From an uncultured Eubacteriales bacterium (GTDB taxonomy: Bacteria; Bacillota; Clostridia; Christensenellales; Borkfalkiaceae): a DNA stretch of 6,279 nt. The stretch lies in the NCBI GenBank assembly GCA_900554485.1, contig USHO01000068.1:1-6279 (forward strand), read 5' to 3'. Every line of letters starts with the position of its first letter. Positions within the stretch are counted from its first letter, which is position 1. Made by a program: the position numbers and the translations under genes. Below, one piece after another: positions 5,517 to 6,279 of this stretch. The notes below the pieces were generated by a model. It was not told the DNA's origin, searched no databases, and was given only the letters and a program-made list of their open reading frames with translations.

Positions 5517-5539
5517 ACACATTTTTCCGCTTTTTACAA
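5511..5539 (-). promoter_or_regulatory. HU promoter, extended -10 type
   Basis: On the minus strand TTGTAA (5539-5534) is followed by a 17-base spacer and TACAAT (5516-5511), preceded by TGT, which makes an extended -10. The transcription start should be near 5504, leaving a leader of about 46 bases. Confidence 0.75.
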
Positions 5540-5596
5540 TGCTTTTTTCAAATTTTCCGAATTTTTTTTGCATTTGCGGCAATTATTTGTTTACGC

Positions 5597-5625
5597 TTGC
5601 TTTTTTATGCATAAAATGCTATTAT
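5597..5625 (+). promoter_or_regulatory. Promoter of the PAP2 gene, with a palindrome in the spacer
   Basis: TTGCTT (5597-5602), a 17-base spacer and TATTAT (5620-5625) preceded by TGC form an extended -10 promoter pointing at the PAP2 gene. The spacer contains the perfect 14-base palindrome TTTTATGCATAAAA (5603-5616), in the position of a repressor operator. The predicted start of transcription is near 5632. Confidence 0.65.
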
Positions 5626-5639
5626 TTAGAAAACCGAAA

Positions 5640-5655
5640 CGGCATATGTTTGCCG
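5640..5655 (+). other. Small hairpin in the PAP2 leader
   Basis: CGGCA and TGCCG enclose a 6-base loop just upstream of the GAGGA ribosome binding site of the PAP2 gene. The 5-bp stem is modest and its function, if any, is unknown. Confidence 0.25.
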
Positions 5656-5671
5656 CATGACGAGGATTTTT

Positions 5672-6279
5672 ATGAAAAAAAACGGAATTTACGCGATATT
5701 ATCCGCGATATGCCTTGCGGCTTTCGCCGCGCTTATCGTAATACTTAAAACAGCCGACGTCGGGATATGGCTCGGCGAAAAAATCGGCTTGTTTACTCTT
5801 AACAAAGCGGTATTCGACGGTCTCGGCGGAAAACTCGACGAATTCTGGTATGACCTTACAAAGTACCTCGGTTACGTTGCGATCGCCGTCGCCGCGTTCT
5901 TCGTCGGGTTCGGAATATACCTCGCGATAAAACGCAAAAATCTTAAATCGGTGGACAGAGACATATATTTTCTCGGCGCGTGCTATATCGTGCTTGCGAT
6001 AGCGTACGTCGTATTTGAAAAAGCGATAGTCAACTACCGCCCCGTACTGCTTGACGGCAGTTCTTCGCCCGAGGCGTCGTTTCCGTCTTCGCACACGATG
6101 TTATCCGTCGCCGTTTTCGGAACGGCGATCGTCGAAATTCTTCTCAGGATAAAAAATCGCGCGCTCAAAATCTCGCTCGCAAGCGTTTCGGGCGCGCTTT
6201 GCGTCGTCGCCGCCGTCGGCAGACTCTTATCATGCGCGCACTGGTTTACGGATGTACTCGGCGGCATACTTCTTGCCCT
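5672..6279 (+). CDS. Membrane PAP2-family phosphatase, 3' end missing
   Basis: The 202 visible residues belong to the PAP2 (type 2 phosphatidic acid phosphatase) family of integral membrane enzymes, which remove phosphate from lipids such as phosphatidate or undecaprenyl pyrophosphate. Hydrophobic segments lie at about 5-26, 66-86, 98-116, 142-160, 166-183 and from 191 onward. The three active-site motifs are present: KAIVNYRP (117-124), PSSH (138-141, with H141) and GRLLSCAHWFTD (183-194, with R184, H190 and D194). Motif 1 has one residue fewer than the textbook KX6RP. Another lysine or a subfamily spacing could explain this, and the catalytic histidines are intact. GAGGA lies 5 bases before the ATG. 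The window ends inside the last membrane helix, so probably only a short tail is lost. It is divergent from HU and shows no link to the hydrogen-sensor operon. The exact lipid substrate cannot be told. Confidence 0.9.
   Translation, partial: MKKNGIYAILSAICLAAFAALIVILKTADVGIWLGEKIGLFTLNKAVFDGLGGKLDEFWYDLTKYLGYVAIAVAAFFVGFGIYLAIKRKNLKSVDRDIYFLGACYIVLAIAYVVFEKAIVNYRPVLLDGSSSPEASFPSSHTMLSVAVFGTAIVEILLRIKNRALKISLASVSGALCVVAAVGRLLSCAHWFTDVLGGILLA

Noticed and set aside
5646..5660. Four-codon upstream ORF (ATG TTT GCC GCA TGA) before the PAP2 gene
   Set aside because: No ribosome binding site and too short to distinguish from chance.
5699..6094. 131-codon minus-strand open frame opposite the PAP2 gene
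   Set aside because: The plus-strand PAP2 motifs and ribosome binding site are convincing. The opposite frame is Arg/Tyr-rich with no recognisable domain.
1..6279. CRISPR array, insertion sequence, tRNA or rRNA gene, riboswitch
   Set aside because: No regularly spaced repeats, transposase motifs, terminal inverted repeats, cloverleaf or conserved rRNA sequence was seen on reading either strand.

Overview
The window reads as bacterial chromosome from a strictly anaerobic, low-to-mid G+C Bacillota, most likely an uncultured Clostridia or Christensenellales-like gut lineage. The evidence is an [FeFe] hydrogenase-type sensor, a SpoIIE-family phosphatase, consensus AGGAGG-type ribosome binding sites, housekeeping-type promoters and CG-rich codon use. 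The lineage is an inference from style, not from a marker gene.

Layout. Positions 1-256 hold the start of an unidentified minus-strand gene, preceded by a promoter and a 27-codon basic small ORF with a strong ribosome binding site. Positions 257-5104 hold one minus-strand gene cluster, transcribed right to left: LysR regulator (5104-4178), aminoglycoside-phosphotransferase-like kinase (4168-3422), thioredoxin-like [2Fe-2S] ferredoxin (3400-3128), sensory [FeFe] hydrogenase with PAS domain (3131-1455) and SpoIIE/PP2C phosphatase (1462-290). A hairpin terminator follows at 256-285. Gaps are 9, 21, -4 and -8 bases, so this looks like a single operon. Upstream of it, also on the minus strand, is an HU-type DNA-binding protein (5458-5183) with its own promoter and terminator. 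A divergent plus-strand membrane PAP2 phosphatase starts at 5672 and runs off the right edge.

How the genes work together. The core is ferredoxin + HydS-like hydrogenase + PP2C phosphatase. All four H-cluster cysteines are present, but the surrounding motifs differ from those of catalytic hydrogenases. The hydrogenase has no kinase or other enzymatic output domain and ends in a PAS domain plus coiled coil, and its stop codon lies inside the start of the phosphatase gene. The simplest model is that H2 or redox state is sensed by the hydrogenase, with electrons exchanged through the small ferredoxin, and that this changes the activity of the phosphatase on an unknown phosphoprotein. This matches the architecture generally called group C (sensory) [FeFe] hydrogenase, subtype linked to a phosphatase. 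The unusual part is that a LysR regulator and a small APH-fold kinase head the same transcription unit, and no HATPase/RsbW-type kinase or catalytic hydrogenase is present in the window.
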